DNA from: Acinetobacter silvestris
Lineage (GTDB): Bacteria; Pseudomonadota; Gammaproteobacteria; Pseudomonadales; Moraxellaceae
Direction: 5' to 3'
NCBI RefSeq assembly: GCF_002135235.1
Contig: NZ_NEGB01000002.1
Coordinates: forward strand, 62,001 to 126,000
DNA: 64,000 nucleotides
In this document: positions 44,260 through 52,589 of the stretch, in pieces
How the letters are laid out: every line of letters begins with the position of its first letter
Position numbering within the stretch: the stretch's first letter is position 1
Notes under the pieces: generated by a model
The model's input: only the letters and a program-made list of their open reading frames with translations
What the model was told of the DNA's origin: nothing
Databases searched by the model: none
Position numbers and translations under genes: made by a program

Positions 44260-46496
44260 AAATTGTTCGTGATTTATTTAGTCACATGGATACCAAGAGC
44301 CAACTCTCAGAGACGGATTCTAAACACTTAGATGGTTCGTCAAACAAACTATTAACTTCACACTATGATGTAGACTTATTTTTAGATCAGTTATGCCCAA
44401 AAGAGTTTTCTAATCGTACAGATTTGCAGTTCACAACATTACTCAAGCGTAATGTATTGGATCGCTACAATGCTATGCTATTACATGCTCGTCTAACATC
44501 GTTAATGGGTGTTGAGTCTATTCGTACTTCCCTATGGTCAAATTACTTAGTTCCATCACTGCATCAACTCATAACGTTTTGCGTTACACAAATGGGGATC
44601 GCCAAGCACTGGAAAGGTGACAACTTTATTAAAGAAAGCTTAGCTTATCTTAAAGATACTGACCAAAACTTTGCTCACTTTTTGAAAAGTGACGTTTTAA
44701 GTCCTGATGATAAAAATTACATTAGTAAATTTGGTCGCCCAGATGCCTTACCTACTCCATCAACATTAAAACGCTTATTTTTAAACAAGAATGAAGCATC
44801 GCAAGCACATTATGAACTGTTGTGTTTTGCACGCTTACTACAAGCCTTAAAAGTTAAATATGGATTCTCATTGCAACATGGAAACTTTATTCACTTTTTA
44901 GCGGAACAACACAATCAAAAATTGAAGTCGCACCGTATTTCGCAACACGATACACAGGCACTGACATTTAGAGCGATGGCTATTGCCAATTCACAAACAC
45001 ATTTTCCTTTTTTAATGGAGATTCCTCTTTCATATCAAAAATTAACTCAAGTATTTTTTGATAGAACACACGTCAAACGTATTGATCAAACTGATACTCG
45101 CTTAGCGTCAATGGTATACAGCTCAACAGGTGAAACAACTTTTCAGCTTAATATATTGATGGTAAACCAAATCAATAAGTACCTCACTGAACATCAAGAA
45201 GTAGGTCATCTCCTCCCATATATACATTGGGCTAAAGCGATTAATTTGGTATATCAATATCAATTTAAGGAAGCTCTCACTGAATATGAACTGTGCTTAG
45301 ATGGTTTGTTATATCGTGATATGCGTTATTTAGAAGTACTACTAAATGAGATGATTTGCATTGCTTCACTAGTGGAGAGCCAAAATAAACTCATTGGAAA
45401 GATTTCAAATTTAGCTATCCAATTTGACCTTAAAGTTGGAATATTTGATCCAATCGAACGTCCTGACCGCTTCAAAACAGAGTTTGTTTTTGAAGAATGG
45501 GAGAAAGAAGCAACCCTGGTTGGATTCTTTAAATATTTCACTGCTGAGACTTTTAGTGACAAAGGTACGGAGATTAAGAAGTTAATTCCTAAAATAGGTA
45601 ACCTTGCAGTTCCTATGGATATTAGCCCCGACTTTAAAAAATTTAATAAGGACATTTACATTGATATTGAACAAAGACGTAAATGGCCTCAGCTTCACTA
45701 TTTTGTAACTATCGGGGATTTCCTTACTGCTAAAAAACTCATTGAAGCTAGCGCTAACATAAATGGCCTTAATTCAAATAAAGAAAGTATTGTTCTATTG
45801 GCATTGAATCATGTTACTGCTCAACCCGATGAAACATACGCATTTATTAAACATGTATTGGAATGTAGTTTTGATAAGGAGCTTTTAAATGAGCGCACAG
45901 CGAAAAAGCAGACTTGCCCCCTAAATTTTGCTGTGGAAAAAAATTTACCAAAACTTGCAAAATTGTTATTGGAAAATGGCGCTAATCCCAATATTACTAG
46001 CCTTTACGGCATTTCAATGCTTTACCAGAATTTAGGTGTAATCAGCATGTTAAATGGCCATAAAGTTGAACAAACAAATGATAAATACCTTGCAGACTCT
46101 ATTAGACGTCATTCTAATGGAGGTAGTGATATCGAAAGCTATAATCAGCTTCAAAAGCTCCTACACAATGATCCAAGAAAAGTATTATTTGAGGAAGTAA
46201 AAAGAATTTCTCTTGGAGACAAGAAAATTTGTGATGCTTATGAGATTTTCGAGTTACTTTTGCAATATGGTGCAGATCCAAATCAAAATACGGCTCAACA
46301 TCCAATCAAAGGCTATACACCTTTCATGTTAGCTATTGAAAAAGATAATGCTTATGCTGTCGATCTTATGTTGAAACATGGTGCTCAATTGGAACAAAGC
46401 TATGTAAAAGCTGATGAAGGACGTCGTGTTTTTTTACATGAGATCGTTGATTTTTTTAATGCTAATCGAGTAAAAGAATTAATTTCTATTTCATAA
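44229..46496 (+). CDS. 755-residue protein with C-terminal ankyrin repeats
   Basis: Residues 1-480 are helical with no motif I recognise (FLDQLCPKEFSNRTDLQFTT, then LVPSLHQLITFCVTQMGIAK). From about 485 onward come ankyrin-type units: LHYFVTIGDFLTAKKLIEAS, CPLNFAVEKNLPKLAKLLLENGA, YEIFELLLQYGADPN and TPFMLAIEKDNAYAVDLMLKHGA, usually used for protein binding. It overlaps the HicA-like gene by 31 bases. A second ATG at 44286 is possible. The module ends at a shared terminator. It is soluble, so a cytosolic partner or sensor role of the HicA-like protein is an inference. Confidence 0.7.
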   Translation: MPKNTFPTTIEIVRDLFSHMDTKSQLSETDSKHLDGSSNKLLTSHYDVDLFLDQLCPKEFSNRTDLQFTTLLKRNVLDRYNAMLLHARLTSLMGVESIRTSLWSNYLVPSLHQLITFCVTQMGIAKHWKGDNFIKESLAYLKDTDQNFAHFLKSDVLSPDDKNYISKFGRPDALPTPSTLKRLFLNKNEASQAHYELLCFARLLQALKVKYGFSLQHGNFIHFLAEQHNQKLKSHRISQHDTQALTFRAMAIANSQTHFPFLMEIPLSYQKLTQVFFDRTHVKRIDQTDTRLASMVYSSTGETTFQLNILMVNQINKYLTEHQEVGHLLPYIHWAKAINLVYQYQFKEALTEYELCLDGLLYRDMRYLEVLLNEMICIASLVESQNKLIGKISNLAIQFDLKVGIFDPIERPDRFKTEFVFEEWEKEATLVGFFKYFTAETFSDKGTEIKKLIPKIGNLAVPMDISPDFKKFNKDIYIDIEQRRKWPQLHYFVTIGDFLTAKKLIEASANINGLNSNKESIVLLALNHVTAQPDETYAFIKHVLECSFDKELLNERTAKKQTCPLNFAVEKNLPKLAKLLLENGANPNITSLYGISMLYQNLGVISMLNGHKVEQTNDKYLADSIRRHSNGGSDIESYNQLQKLLHNDPRKVLFEEVKRISLGDKKICDAYEIFELLLQYGADPNQNTAQHPIKGYTPFMLAIEKDNAYAVDLMLKHGAQLEQSYVKADEGRRVFLHEIVDFFNANRVKELISIS

Positions 46497-46505
46497 TAAT
46501 GAAAA

Positions 46506-46538
46506 GCGTCTATCAGCAAATTCACTGATGATAGACGC
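46506..46538. terminator. Bidirectional terminator between the ankyrin and DUF262 genes
   Basis: GCGTCTATCA and TGATAGACGC form a perfect 10-bp stem with a 13-base loop, midway between the two convergent stops. Confidence 0.8.
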
Positions 46539-46554
46539 CTATCCTGTTATTTAT

Positions 46555-48477
46555 TTATGTAATTAATCTACATTTCAAACGTCCGACATCACTATTAGCA
46601 ACTCGACTTTGTGGAATCAGCCAACAACAAGACTCGTCATCTTTAATCGCAATATAATGATGTTTTGCATAGTCCAACAAACTTGGCTCAGTAATTAAAC
46701 GCTTCTTCCAGTTCGGCATATCTAGAGGAATTTCATAGTCAGCAATAATTTCTCCCAAATCTTTTTTCATCAATAAATTAAAAAGCTCTTTTAAATAACT
46801 TGAATCACGACTAAATAGAAATTTTAAATCTTCAGTATTCGCTATTAAACATCGTTTAGGTGCAGATACTGCATGTAAAATAGACCACCAATATTGGTAG
46901 AATTCATTATCACCGATAGTTAATAATGCACGCCTAAAGTCGTTAGAAATATCCTTTTCAGTTAGGTATTTTTCTACGACATTTTTTCGCAATGTATTTA
47001 AATTCTCATAATCAAACTCTTTAAAACACTCTAAGAAAATTTTAATACTTCCCCGACAGAATAAAGTGTCCTCCAAATCATGAATTGCCTTTCGATTATT
47101 TTCAGAATGAATAATCAATGCAGCCTTTAATTTCTCTTCTTCAACTTGCTTAGTTGCGAATTTTGAAGAAATAGATTTATCCTGCAAATATTGATAAATC
47201 TTATCTTGTCCTGGTACTAACTCTGTCACCAAGTTTAAAGCACTTAAAAAAGAATCATCGTTATCAATTGTTGAATTATTAACAATATTTCGAATAACAC
47301 GCATCCAATCTAAAAAGGATTCTATTGAGAATTCGAATGTGGAAATCAAATAAGAAGTTTGTGCATAGAACATCACACGTTGTGGATATGTAACGTGGGT
47401 TGAGGTAGTGATTAGTTCAAAAAAGTTACTAAAAACCATATCACTTTTTAGATCTTTAAGATTTAAAAAATTTAACTTATTCAATATAGTATCTATTAAG
47501 CTAAAATCAATATCAGTATATTTATCCAAACTATTTACTAAATATTCAAACGCACTTTTATCAAAAGGAATAGAAATTAAAGCTGATGGAGTAGCTGCCA
47601 ATTTTTGTATGTTATCTAGATCTTTTTTATTTACTAAGTATAGATTGGAAATTAATTGTAAAAGATAATCATCAATAGAATTTTCTTTATTACGATAATT
47701 CCATAATAAATCTGTCCATTGATTATCTATTTTATATGCAAATTTTTGGTTAAATTCAGCATCTTTATTTTCCCACCCCTCATCACTAATTTGTTTTTCT
47801 AATAGGGCCTTAAAGTTTTCAAATGCAGTGAGAGCCTTTCCGCGAGCATTCATCGTAATATAAAGATCATCAGATAAACCAAAATTATCTAAATCTAGAT
47901 GATAAAATTGAATCACATTTTGTTCTGTAAGTTTGCTCCATCCATTACGAATATTATAAAACTTAGAATGAATAGCATCTAGCATGTTTAACATAGCTGA
48001 GATCGTAGGATCTTGCTTCCAAGATAAAAAGAACCAAGGCTTATCGGTAATCAATTCAGATATTTTTTTACCATTTTCTAAATTAGCGATATCAAAAGTA
48101 TCTTTGACTAATGATTCACAAAACTCTCGTGAGCTAATTCGAGTTTCATAAGTGAAGTTTAAAAGTCTGCTTTTCAACTTTTCATCAACTTGATCTTTAT
48201 TTGCAAAATAAAAGTGCAATAAGAACAATGTTGTTAACCGTTGCTGCCCATCTAAAAGTTGTAGAGCATCATCGACTTGACTGCCATAAACAAAGTCGAG
48301 CTCGATAAATTTTTCTTCATTTAATGAAGTATAAAGTGCATGTAGAAACCGTGTTCTGACTTTTTCTTGCTCTAGACGCCCTTGAGCATAATCCCGTTGA
48401 ATAATTGGGATTTCAATTTTATTTGATTGAATAAGATTCCAAAAAGATATTTTTTCTGCGGTTTGTTTATTTAACAC
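46555..48477 (-). CDS. DUF262-domain protein, second gene of a GmrSD-like pair
   Basis: 640 residues. The N-terminus has the DUF262 (GmrS) signatures IEIPIIQRDYAQGR, FVYGSQVDDALQLLDGQQRLTTLFLLHFY and ITMNARGKALTAFENFKALL. In GmrSD enzymes DGQQR belongs to the NTP-binding and hydrolysing site. I see no C-terminal HNH (DUF1524) signature; residues 450-640 are of unknown type and end with SCCWLIPQSRV. The start lies 11 bases after the stop of the first DUF262 gene, so both are made together. The likely job is restriction of modified phage DNA or a related defence. Confidence 0.8.
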   Translation of the reverse strand: MLNKQTAEKISFWNLIQSNKIEIPIIQRDYAQGRLEQEKVRTRFLHALYTSLNEEKFIELDFVYGSQVDDALQLLDGQQRLTTLFLLHFYFANKDQVDEKLKSRLLNFTYETRISSREFCESLVKDTFDIANLENGKKISELITDKPWFFLSWKQDPTISAMLNMLDAIHSKFYNIRNGWSKLTEQNVIQFYHLDLDNFGLSDDLYITMNARGKALTAFENFKALLEKQISDEGWENKDAEFNQKFAYKIDNQWTDLLWNYRNKENSIDDYLLQLISNLYLVNKKDLDNIQKLAATPSALISIPFDKSAFEYLVNSLDKYTDIDFSLIDTILNKLNFLNLKDLKSDMVFSNFFELITTSTHVTYPQRVMFYAQTSYLISTFEFSIESFLDWMRVIRNIVNNSTIDNDDSFLSALNLVTELVPGQDKIYQYLQDKSISSKFATKQVEEEKLKAALIIHSENNRKAIHDLEDTLFCRGSIKIFLECFKEFDYENLNTLRKNVVEKYLTEKDISNDFRRALLTIGDNEFYQYWWSILHAVSAPKRCLIANTEDLKFLFSRDSSYLKELFNLLMKKDLGEIIADYEIPLDMPNWKKRLITEPSLLDYAKHHYIAIKDDESCCWLIPQSRVANSDVGRLKCRLIT

Positions 48478-48488
48478 TGTCTAATTCC

Positions 48489-50225
48489 TTAAGCTAATTG
48501 AGAGTTTTTGAGAGAACTAATTGTTTCTTCAATATCAGTTAAATATTGCTCCCGGTCTTTCTCCCCCCAAAAACTCATTTGCTCTACATCAGTGCTATAA
48601 AATTTCATAAATACATTTTTTGTGCAGATAGGCACAAATGTACCAGTTTTCTCTCTTTGAATAATCTTCTTTCTTTTAATAGGAAATACTGAGTTTTTGT
48701 AACTTCTATTCGTTGACGAATCTAATAAAACTAGATTATCAATCGAGTTGACATCCAAACCTTGCCCTTGGAATGACTCCATAAATTGAATGAAAAATTC
48801 ATCAAACTGTGATAAATCACTTTGGACTTCAAGAAGTTTATTGTGAAGATGAGAATCTAAATTTAAATTTGAAATATTATCCAAAATTTCTTTTATCCAG
48901 TCTTTCTTATGCTGATCAGATCTTGGTGGTTGATCGGCTAGTGCAGTGATGTGTTCAACATCCCATTTTTCTTTTTTAAAGCGATCAAATGGAAATCTTG
49001 TAGTTTCATTTTTATTATTTAAGAAAGTTTGCACATTATGAAATAATAGAATTGGGCGTATTTTTTCAGACCTATATTGCAATTCATTCAAATCATTATT
49101 TGGTAAATATTCAATTATTTTCTTATTTATTACATTAAGGAATTCAATCTTAGTTGTATCCTTGTTTAATGTATAAATTTCATCAATATTAAAACCTATA
49201 CTGATTAAATAGCCAATTTTATGATATAGCGTTCTATCTTTATACCACTCTTCGAGAGTTTGGAAACACTGTTTAACTTCACGCCAAACATTCTTGATTT
49301 TTTCTTTTTTCAGCCTTTCTGAAAAATATCTAAATGTAAAATAATCATCATTTTTAGCATGCTTTTTTGATATTAAATTAAAAATTAAATCAATACGTGT
49401 TGTTAACTGTTTTCTATCAGTTAAAAAGTACCAGAAAGAATCATGCTGTAAGGCATATTCCATTCGATCCCATTCGGTTGATATTTCAATTTGTTGTAAT
49501 CTAATTTTAGCTTTATCTTTATCATTCAACTCAATAAAGTTAGTTTTATTTAAAAATAATGCTTTGATTAATTCAGCATTAGTTAATGGAATTTTACCTA
49601 CATTTAAACGAGTAAAGACTTCTACTGAGTCACTATCAGTCTCATACCAAATTACTTTTGTGTAATGAACGAATTTTGATTCTAGTTCAGCTGAATTTAA
49701 CTGACCTGTTAATTCGAGTGATTCCGCCCATTCATGAATTGTTTGATAAGCATTACTTATAAAAAAGAAATCAATATTTTGATCATTTATAATTCTATCA
49801 TTATTAGTGGTATCAATTGCTAAATTAGTTAAAAAATCAGAACTAAATTGACGAGTTTGATACTTTAATGTGAACTCTTTATGCTTAAATTTACCTTTCC
49901 ACATCTCATTGATGTAATGAATTAATAAAAAAATAGTTGTTAATCGCTGTTGTCCATCAATGACCTCATACCAATTTTTTTCAACATCTAATCTATTTAT
50001 ATTCACAGATTCGATATCCATTGGCTTAAGTACTAAGGGCTGTAGGCAATACCAAGATTTTTCACCATTCTCATTTATTTTTGGTTCAAATTCATTTATA
50101 TCATTTAAAAAGTCTTTAATCTGTTGTGGAGTCCATCGATATCCACGTTGATAGGCAGGTATAAAGAAATTTTTATCCAACAGTTGTTGGATATTCATTG
50201 GTTCAATAAGAAGAGAAGTGTTCAT
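48489..50225 (-). CDS. DUF262/DUF1524 (GmrSD-like) protein with HNH-type end
   Basis: 578 residues. DUF262 features: FFIPAYQRGYRWTPQQIKDF near the start and YEVIDGQQRLTTIFLLIHY near residue 95, then DSVEVFTRLNVGKIPLTNAE. The C-terminal part carries KWDVEHITALAD, later DNLVLLDSSTNRSYKNSVFP and IKRKK. The His, Asn and following Asn fit the HNH-like nuclease of DUF1524 (GmrD). So this protein combines the NTPase-like and nuclease parts, whereas its partner has only the first. GmrSD cuts DNA with modified cytosines; the target here is unknown. Promoter region 50226-50520 is AT-rich and shows nothing else. Confidence 0.82.
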   Translation of the reverse strand: MNTSLLIEPMNIQQLLDKNFFIPAYQRGYRWTPQQIKDFLNDINEFEPKINENGEKSWYCLQPLVLKPMDIESVNINRLDVEKNWYEVIDGQQRLTTIFLLIHYINEMWKGKFKHKEFTLKYQTRQFSSDFLTNLAIDTTNNDRIINDQNIDFFFISNAYQTIHEWAESLELTGQLNSAELESKFVHYTKVIWYETDSDSVEVFTRLNVGKIPLTNAELIKALFLNKTNFIELNDKDKAKIRLQQIEISTEWDRMEYALQHDSFWYFLTDRKQLTTRIDLIFNLISKKHAKNDDYFTFRYFSERLKKEKIKNVWREVKQCFQTLEEWYKDRTLYHKIGYLISIGFNIDEIYTLNKDTTKIEFLNVINKKIIEYLPNNDLNELQYRSEKIRPILLFHNVQTFLNNKNETTRFPFDRFKKEKWDVEHITALADQPPRSDQHKKDWIKEILDNISNLNLDSHLHNKLLEVQSDLSQFDEFFIQFMESFQGQGLDVNSIDNLVLLDSSTNRSYKNSVFPIKRKKIIQREKTGTFVPICTKNVFMKFYSTDVEQMSFWGEKDREQYLTDIEETISSLKNSQLA

Positions 50226-50520
50226 GTTGCCCCGAAAGTATCATCTAAAATTAAAAAAACAAAGTAACTTAATAACTATAATTTATTCATCTTACATAAA
50301 ATTTATTTATACAAATTGGTTTTCACCCCCTCTCTTGAGCATAGATGTCATCACCAATCCCTAAACATGTTTCTACAAAATCATCGTGAGTCTTAACTTA
50401 TAATTTGGTTAAGTACTAATCTTCGCTATAAGAAAAATATACTTTTAAAAAATTAAAACTCATACCATTATAGAGGTATAAGCTATTAATTATAAAAAAT
50501 ATTTCTAAATTTACACAATA

Positions 50521-50552
50521 AAAAAAGGGAGGAACTATGTTCCCCCCTTTTA
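50521..50552 (-). terminator. Terminator of the zinc-cluster gene
   Basis: On the minus strand AAGGGGGGAAC, loop ATA, GTTCCTCCCTT (one G-T pair), then TTTTT. It starts about 7 bases past the stop at 50559. Confidence 0.85.
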
Positions 50553-50558
50553 CTGTAC

Positions 50559-51173
50559 TCAACTGTCTTTCGTGTGATACTCAATATAAGATTCCATATC
50601 TTCTAGTTCTTCCTCACTGTATGAAGATTCACCATAATGAATTGGGCACTCATTTTGATTATTCAGATCACGAATGTCATGTGGTTGATCACCACAACAC
50701 CAGCAAAAGCCAATTCCAACATTCATTTCTCTACGAGATTGTGTAACACATGAATCACATACCCAATATTGAAATTGCGTATAACCATCATGATATGCAA
50801 CTGGTCTAACAAAATTCATTACTGAATGATGTTCTCTCCCACAGTACGAACAATTAGGTACAAAATGTGAATAGATTAAACTAATAACTTGATGTGCTAA
50901 ATTAGGATTAAATATTCCAAATTGTCGCAATAAGTCATCAATTTTTCTAACCACGCCCATATCACAAATTTGATTTAACTCTTCATTGTAAGATGGGTCA
51001 CTAGCGTCATCCATCAACCCATCTTGAAAATCCTCAATTAAATCCTGCAATACTGAATATCCAAATGCAATACACAATATGCTTTCAATCAATTGCTGAT
51101 TAAGCCCCAAATTAACATGTAGGGCTAGTTGAGTTTTATGTAAATTTTCTAGTTGGAACATAAGTTTTCTCAC
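50559..51173 (-). CDS. Zinc-cluster protein of unknown function
   Basis: 204 residues. The N-terminal 105 are helical (LALHVNLGLNQQLIESILCI). The C-terminal half has several metal-binding pairs: CSYCGREHH, CDSC, CWCCGDQPHD and ECPIHYG, altogether about eight Cys plus His, enough for two zinc sites. The end is acidic (SYSEEELEDMESYIEYHTKD). Met-5 is an alternative start. A typical cargo gene of bacterial defence islands, but I know of no assigned activity. Confidence 0.6.
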   Translation of the reverse strand: MRKLMFQLENLHKTQLALHVNLGLNQQLIESILCIAFGYSVLQDLIEDFQDGLMDDASDPSYNEELNQICDMGVVRKIDDLLRQFGIFNPNLAHQVISLIYSHFVPNCSYCGREHHSVMNFVRPVAYHDGYTQFQYWVCDSCVTQSRREMNVGIGFCWCCGDQPHDIRDLNNQNECPIHYGESSYSEEELEDMESYIEYHTKDS

Positions 51174-51269
51174 AGTAAGTGACCATAAAGGCCGAAGCGA
51201 GACAAATGAATGTCAACTGTATATCAACTTATGTTCTCCTTCTAAGTTCTCATATCTATAAGAAGTACG

Positions 51270-52418
51270 TCAAGTTCCAAAAACATTAATTAATGGATTT
51301 TGATCAAATGTATAAATAATATGTGTTTTTTCACTGTTAGGACTAGATTTAATCAAGCTTAATTTATTATTGATAAATTTCATTGGTAAACCCTCCCAAT
51401 GATGATCATATTCCATATTTCTTAATACATTGAGTTCTATCTTATCAGCCAATATATTAATATTATATGTAAGACTTGAGGAATCACATATGGATTTGAT
51501 TATGATCTCTTGGTAATTATCCTTAACATCTGTCATCAATTTTCGATCTGGTAATTCGACTACTGTGCGTAATAAATTTTTATCTCTATCATAAAGACAT
51601 TCTTTATAAGACTCTGCCTGCTGTAATATATCTGAGTATTTTTTGGTTGATAAGTCAAAATCACTTTCCTTAAAATCATATTTAACTTCAACCTGCTCAA
51701 GACTTAAATCATAACTTTTAAGCCCTTTTTGATTTAGTCTTTCAATTAAAAGCATAAAAAGATCTAAACAATAAAAATTTATCAATGAAAAATAATATGA
51801 GAAAAATTTAAATGCATTAACAGTTAAAAGGCTTTCACTTAATGCATTAAAATATAAAGAAGAATAATCAATATAAGAGTCTCTCTTGTAATCTAAAACA
51901 TCAAAATCAACTGATTTAGTTTCAAATATTAATATATTAGCACCTCCATGAACCAATCTATTCCTTATCCCTCTAAAGTTTTTAAAAAAATCCTTATTTT
52001 TTTCCAAAAATTTATAATCATTATCTTTAGAAAGATCATTGATATGTGCCCTACACAATCTAAGATAATCAATCTCCTTACCATTCTTTATATTTTTATT
52101 TTTAAATATATATGAAACATTTTTGTGCTCATTCGCATCTAAATCCAATAATGCTTGAAGATATGTTTTAGAATAAATTAATTTTGATAAATCAATCATT
52201 GAACCTAATTTAACTATCATTGATTCTACAATAGTTGTTTTTAACTCATACTCTATACTAGATGAATCGTTATAAATTTTATCTAACAAATAGAGTGCTT
52301 CGTGCTGTTTTTTTCTCAAATTTTCAAATATTCTAAATTCGGGATTATTTATACCGATTGATCTATTATTTTTTTCCATATAATCAATTAAGATTTCTTG
52401 AGGATAGAAAAATTTCAT
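51270..52418 (-). CDS. HEPN-like protein of unknown function
   Basis: 382 residues, soluble, mostly helical. The middle contains FFKNFRGIRNRLVHGGANIL: R-N-R-L-V-H is the Rx4H signature of HEPN RNase domains, with hydrophobic helices before (SMIVKLGSMIDLSKLIYSK) and after, as in such four-helix bundles. The last 150 residues are of unknown fold. HEPN proteins often cleave RNA as toxins or effectors in defence, though some are inactive. AAGGAGT precedes the ATG. It lies between the zinc-cluster gene and the type I restriction operon, same strand. Confidence 0.6.
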   Translation of the reverse strand: MKFFYPQEILIDYMEKNNRSIGINNPEFRIFENLRKKQHEALYLLDKIYNDSSSIEYELKTTIVESMIVKLGSMIDLSKLIYSKTYLQALLDLDANEHKNVSYIFKNKNIKNGKEIDYLRLCRAHINDLSKDNDYKFLEKNKDFFKNFRGIRNRLVHGGANILIFETKSVDFDVLDYKRDSYIDYSSLYFNALSESLLTVNAFKFFSYYFSLINFYCLDLFMLLIERLNQKGLKSYDLSLEQVEVKYDFKESDFDLSTKKYSDILQQAESYKECLYDRDKNLLRTVVELPDRKLMTDVKDNYQEIIIKSICDSSSLTYNINILADKIELNVLRNMEYDHHWEGLPMKFINNKLSLIKSSPNSEKTHIIYTFDQNPLINVFGT

Positions 52419-52435
52419 TTTTACTCCTTGTTTTG

Positions 52436-52546
52436 TTAGTAATGCTCTTTAATATAATTATAAGCCTTATTAAAAATCTCTTTATCACGACCTAAACCAA
52501 ATCTTTCAGTGTCAAGATAATGCCCTTCTAACTTCGCTCGACCCAC
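52436..52546 (-). CDS. Possible 36-residue ORF or gene fragment
   Basis: GTG at 52546 opens 36 codons, GRAKLEGHYLDTERFGLGRD to YNYIKEHY. It has no ribosome site and may be the end of a lost gene between hsdR and the HEPN-like gene. Weak. Confidence 0.2.
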   Translation of the reverse strand: MGRAKLEGHYLDTERFGLGRDKEIFNKAYNYIKEHY

Positions 52547-52589
52547 TTAATTTTGCCACCCAGGAAATTTATGCTTATTCTACTTTCTT

